Assembly (NCBI GenBank): GCA_000435475.1
Contig: FR896060.1
Location: 5,787 to 12,881, forward strand
Source: Cryptobacterium sp. CAG:338
Lineage (GTDB): Bacteria > Actinomycetota > Coriobacteriia > Coriobacteriales > Eggerthellaceae
DNA length: 7,095 bases
Direction of reading: 5' to 3'
Shown: piece after piece, positions 4,814 through 7,095 of the stretch
Layout of the letters: each line of letters opens with the position of its first letter
Numbering within the stretch: the first letter of the stretch is position 1
Position numbers and translations under genes: made by a program
Notes under the pieces: generated by a model
Told to the model about the DNA's origin: nothing
What the model saw: only the letters and a program-made list of their open reading frames with translations
Databases searched by the model: none

Positions 4814-5869
4814 ATGTTAAAGGCGGGTATCGTGGGCGCAGCTGGCTATGCGGGAGCAGAACTGGTTCGCATTATCCTGCGACATCCTGAATTTGAACTG
4901 TGCGTTGCTACTTCCAATTCCGATGAAGGCACCCCGCTTTCTTCGGTCTACCCTGCATTTACGGATGTAACCAATCTTACTTACAGCAGGCATGATAATC
5001 CTGAACTTTTCAACTGTGACGTGGTGTTTTTAGCCACCCCGCATACGGTAGCTATGAAATCAGCTCCCGGTTTGTTGGAAGCGGGAGTTACTGTGGTAGA
5101 TCTTTCTGCTGACTATCGTTTGCGCGATAGGGCAACTTACGAACAGTGGTATAAGGTCGAACACACCTCTCCGGAGCTTTTGGCTACCGCAACCTTTGGT
5201 TTGCCCGAATTGAACAGGCAAGCTTTGGCAGATGCTGCTGCGCGTCATGCGCAAGGCGAAGCCATTTTAGTTGCATGTGCGGGTTGTTATCCTACGGCGA
5301 CATCGCTTGCTGTGGCGCCAGTTATTGAACTTTCTCAGGGCATTGTGGTGGCGGATGCTATTTCTGGTGTTTCAGGTGCTGGTCGCAGCGCTACAGCTCG
5401 TACCCATTTTGTTTCAGCGAACGAAAATTTCGAAGCTTACGGGGTTACTAGCCATCGCCACACCCCAGAAATTGAACAAATTCTGAATATTCCTGGCCGT
5501 TTAATCTTTACGCCTCATTTGGCGCCTGCTACGCGTGGCCTTCTTTCTACGGTCACTATTCAGCTTACTGGCCAGGCACGCACCACGGAAACGGCCGAAT
5601 CAATTCATCGACGATACCTACAGGCCTATGCGGATTCTCCTTTTGTTTCGGTGTTGCCTTTGGGTCAACAGCCGAAAACATCTTCAGTGGTAGGTACGAA
5701 TCGCGCTCATGTAGGCGTTGCGTATAGCGCTCAAACGGGCTGCGTCATTGCTACGTGCGCTATTGACAACATTGTCAAAGGCGCGGCTGGGCAGGCAGTT
5801 CAGTGCGCAAATCTTCTTTGCGGTTTTGATGAAACAACCGCGCTTTCCCTTGTTGCTAACCCCTCCTAG
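4814..5869 (+). CDS. argC: N-acetyl-gamma-glutamyl-phosphate reductase
   Basis: ArgC reduces N-acetylglutamyl phosphate to the semialdehyde with NADPH, the third step of arginine biosynthesis through acetylated intermediates, in the cytoplasm. The 351 residues are the usual length. The N-terminal Rossmann domain opens with GIVGAAGYAGAELVRI (residues 5-20). LATPH (73-77) and VDLSADYRL (95-103) are typical of the family. The catalytic Cys158 lies in CAGCYPTATSLAVAP (155-169), followed by GVSGAGRSAT (185-194), and the catalytic His216 is in SHRHTPEIEQ. The residue two before the catalytic Cys is Ala156 where Pro is the family norm (PGC); everything else fits an active enzyme. The ATG at 4814 follows AAGGA (4802-4806) by seven bases. 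It heads an operon with argJ 14 bases downstream, preceded by a structured leader that probably controls it. Confidence 0.98.
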   Translation: MLKAGIVGAAGYAGAELVRIILRHPEFELCVATSNSDEGTPLSSVYPAFTDVTNLTYSRHDNPELFNCDVVFLATPHTVAMKSAPGLLEAGVTVVDLSADYRLRDRATYEQWYKVEHTSPELLATATFGLPELNRQALADAAARHAQGEAILVACAGCYPTATSLAVAPVIELSQGIVVADAISGVSGAGRSATARTHFVSANENFEAYGVTSHRHTPEIEQILNIPGRLIFTPHLAPATRGLLSTVTIQLTGQARTTETAESIHRRYLQAYADSPFVSVLPLGQQPKTSSVVGTNRAHVGVAYSAQTGCVIATCAIDNIVKGAAGQAVQCANLLCGFDETTALSLVANPS

Positions 5870-5872
5870 GAG
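5868..5872 (+). promoter_or_regulatory. argJ ribosome binding site overlapping the argC stop
   Basis: AGGAG overlaps the argC TAG (5867-5869) and lies 11 bases before the argJ ATG. It points to translational coupling within the operon, with a spacing that may lower initiation. Confidence 0.6.
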
Positions 5873-5883
5873 TGAGATGAAAT

Positions 5884-7095
5884 ATGACTGAACTGACGTT
5901 TAACACCATCGAAGGCGGTGGCGTTGCTTCCGCGCGTGGCTTTAAAGCAGGCGGTATTCACGCTGGATTTAGGGACGATCCTGATCGTTTGGATATGGCT
6001 TTAGTTGAAGCCGATGAACTGTGTCCTGCGGCAGGGGTGTTTACGCAAAATGTGTTTTGCGCTGCTCCCGTACTAGTGTCGCGTGAACATCTTGATGGAT
6101 GTGGTTTTGGACTTGCGCGTGCAATGGTAATCAATTCTGGCATTGCCAATGCGGCAACGGGCACGGTTGGCTTAGAGCGTGCTCGCGCTACGGCGGCGTT
6201 GGTAGCCGACGTTATTGGCTGTGCTGAAGAAGATGTGCTGGTAGCCTCTACGGGTGTTATTGGCCAGCAGCTTGATATTACGCCTTTTAATACGGGGGTT
6301 CCTGCTCTGTATGCTGAATTGCAGGAGTCGGGTGCCTCTGATGAATCGGGTCACAAAGCGGCACGCGCCATTATGACCACCGATACCGTACCCAAGGAAT
6401 ATGCGGTTTCCTATACTTCGGCAGACCCTGCGTTTGAAGGGTGTGAATTTAGGGTTGGTGGCATGGCTAAAGGTTCAGGCATGATTATGCCGAACATGGC
6501 CACCATGATTTCGGTGCTTACCACCGATGCTCCTGTTCCTGCCAATCTGTTGCATGAAGCGCTTACTGAAGCGGTTAATTGCAGCTTTAATAAAGTAACG
6601 GTAGATGGCGATACGTCCACCAACGATACCTGCGTGACGTTTGCTTCCGGCAAAGCAGCTGAAGGCAAAGATAAGGCTACGTTCACGAAGGATTCTGTTG
6701 CATTTTCAGAATTCAAAGCGGCCCTTCGGGAAGTAACCCAACATCTCGCTCGTGCGATGGCGCGCGATGGTGAAGGGGCAACCAAACTGGTTACGGTTGT
6801 GGTGCGCGGTGCGGCAAATGATGCCGAGGCCGATGCGGCAGCACGCACGGTGGCAAATTCGCCTTTGGTAAAAACTGCCCTGTATGGTCATGATGCCAAC
6901 TGGGGCCGTATTGCGGGGGCACTGGGTAGATCGGGTGCTCAGTTTAAGCAGGAAAACGTTGATATAGATATTATGGGAATGCCGGTATTGCGTGCGGGAT
7001 TGCCAGTGCCTTTCGACGAAGAGGAGGCACTGCGACGATTCGAGGCCTCTGAGATAGTTCTCGAGGCCGATCTAGGGGCAGGTTCTGCAGAAACC
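5884..7095 (+). CDS. argJ: Glutamate N-acetyltransferase / amino-acid N-acetyltransferase, ornithine acetyltransferase (partial)
   Basis: ArgJ moves the acetyl group from N-acetylornithine to glutamate, closing the acetyl cycle of arginine synthesis; some members also use acetyl-CoA. The precursor cuts itself into alpha and beta chains before a Thr that becomes the nucleophile. Here the site is Ala206-Thr207 in AKGSGMIMPNMATMISVL (195-212). The oxyanion-hole motif STGVIG (122-127), ARAIMTTDT (160-168), KVTVDGDTSTNDT (near 239-251) and YGHDANWGRIAGALGRSG in the beta chain are all present. The visible 404 codons lack only the last 10-25 residues, which lie beyond the right edge. NSGIANAATG (84-93) differs slightly from the common NSG(N/G)ANACTG. 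AGGAG (5868-5872) overlaps the argC stop codon and is 11 bases from the ATG, longer than ideal; no better in-frame start exists. Presence of argJ suggests that the organism does not need a separate ArgE-type deacetylase. Confidence 0.97.
   Translation, partial: MTELTFNTIEGGGVASARGFKAGGIHAGFRDDPDRLDMALVEADELCPAAGVFTQNVFCAAPVLVSREHLDGCGFGLARAMVINSGIANAATGTVGLERARATAALVADVIGCAEEDVLVASTGVIGQQLDITPFNTGVPALYAELQESGASDESGHKAARAIMTTDTVPKEYAVSYTSADPAFEGCEFRVGGMAKGSGMIMPNMATMISVLTTDAPVPANLLHEALTEAVNCSFNKVTVDGDTSTNDTCVTFASGKAAEGKDKATFTKDSVAFSEFKAALREVTQHLARAMARDGEGATKLVTVVVRGAANDAEADAAARTVANSPLVKTALYGHDANWGRIAGALGRSGAQFKQENVDIDIMGMPVLRAGLPVPFDEEEALRRFEASEIVLEADLGAGSAET

Noticed and set aside
6411..6848. 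Minus-strand open frame of 145 codons opposite argJ
   Set aside because: Antisense to conserved argJ sequence; low-complexity Ala/Ser/Thr/Val translation typical of a shadow frame.

Overview
The window is bacterial chromosomal DNA of middling base composition (it looks close to half G+C; I did not count it). Genes are tightly packed and most have clear Shine-Dalgarno (SD) sites. Nothing points to phage, plasmid, transposon, CRISPR or stable RNA genes. The style of the proteins (two-domain glutamine-dependent NAD synthetase, ArgC and ArgJ sequences, a lone type II dehydroquinase beside oxidoreductase genes) reminds me of anaerobic Actinobacteria of the Coriobacteriia/Eggerthellaceae kind. That is a low-confidence impression, not a demonstrated placement.

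Layout. Bases 1-801 (minus) hold the N-terminal 267 codons of nadE, cut by the left edge. Bases 804-1730 (minus) encode a LysR-type regulator whose last two codons form the nadE ribosome binding site, so the two are probably cotranscribed. A 340-base divergent control region (1731-2070) carries several inverted repeats. Four plus-strand genes follow: a MaoC-like hot-dog hydratase (2071-2502), a small VOC/glyoxalase-fold protein (2536-2904), a ketopantoate-reductase-family dehydrogenase (2923-3858) and, after a 126-base gap with two possible hairpins, a type II 3-dehydroquinase homologue (3985-4455). A strong intrinsic terminator at 4506-4543 closes this unit. A leader of about 270 bases with competing RNA pairings (about 4547-4813) precedes argC (4814-5869) and argJ (5884 to the right edge), the start of an arginine biosynthesis operon.

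How the parts work together. argC and argJ supply two steps of the acetylated ornithine pathway; argJ recycles the acetyl group. The four-gene unit looks like a small metabolic cassette controlled by the divergent LysR protein. Hydratase, VOC, 2-keto-acid reductase and dehydroquinase do not match any pathway I can name, and the substrate is unknown. This cassette and the argC leader RNA are the two parts of the window most likely to be undescribed.
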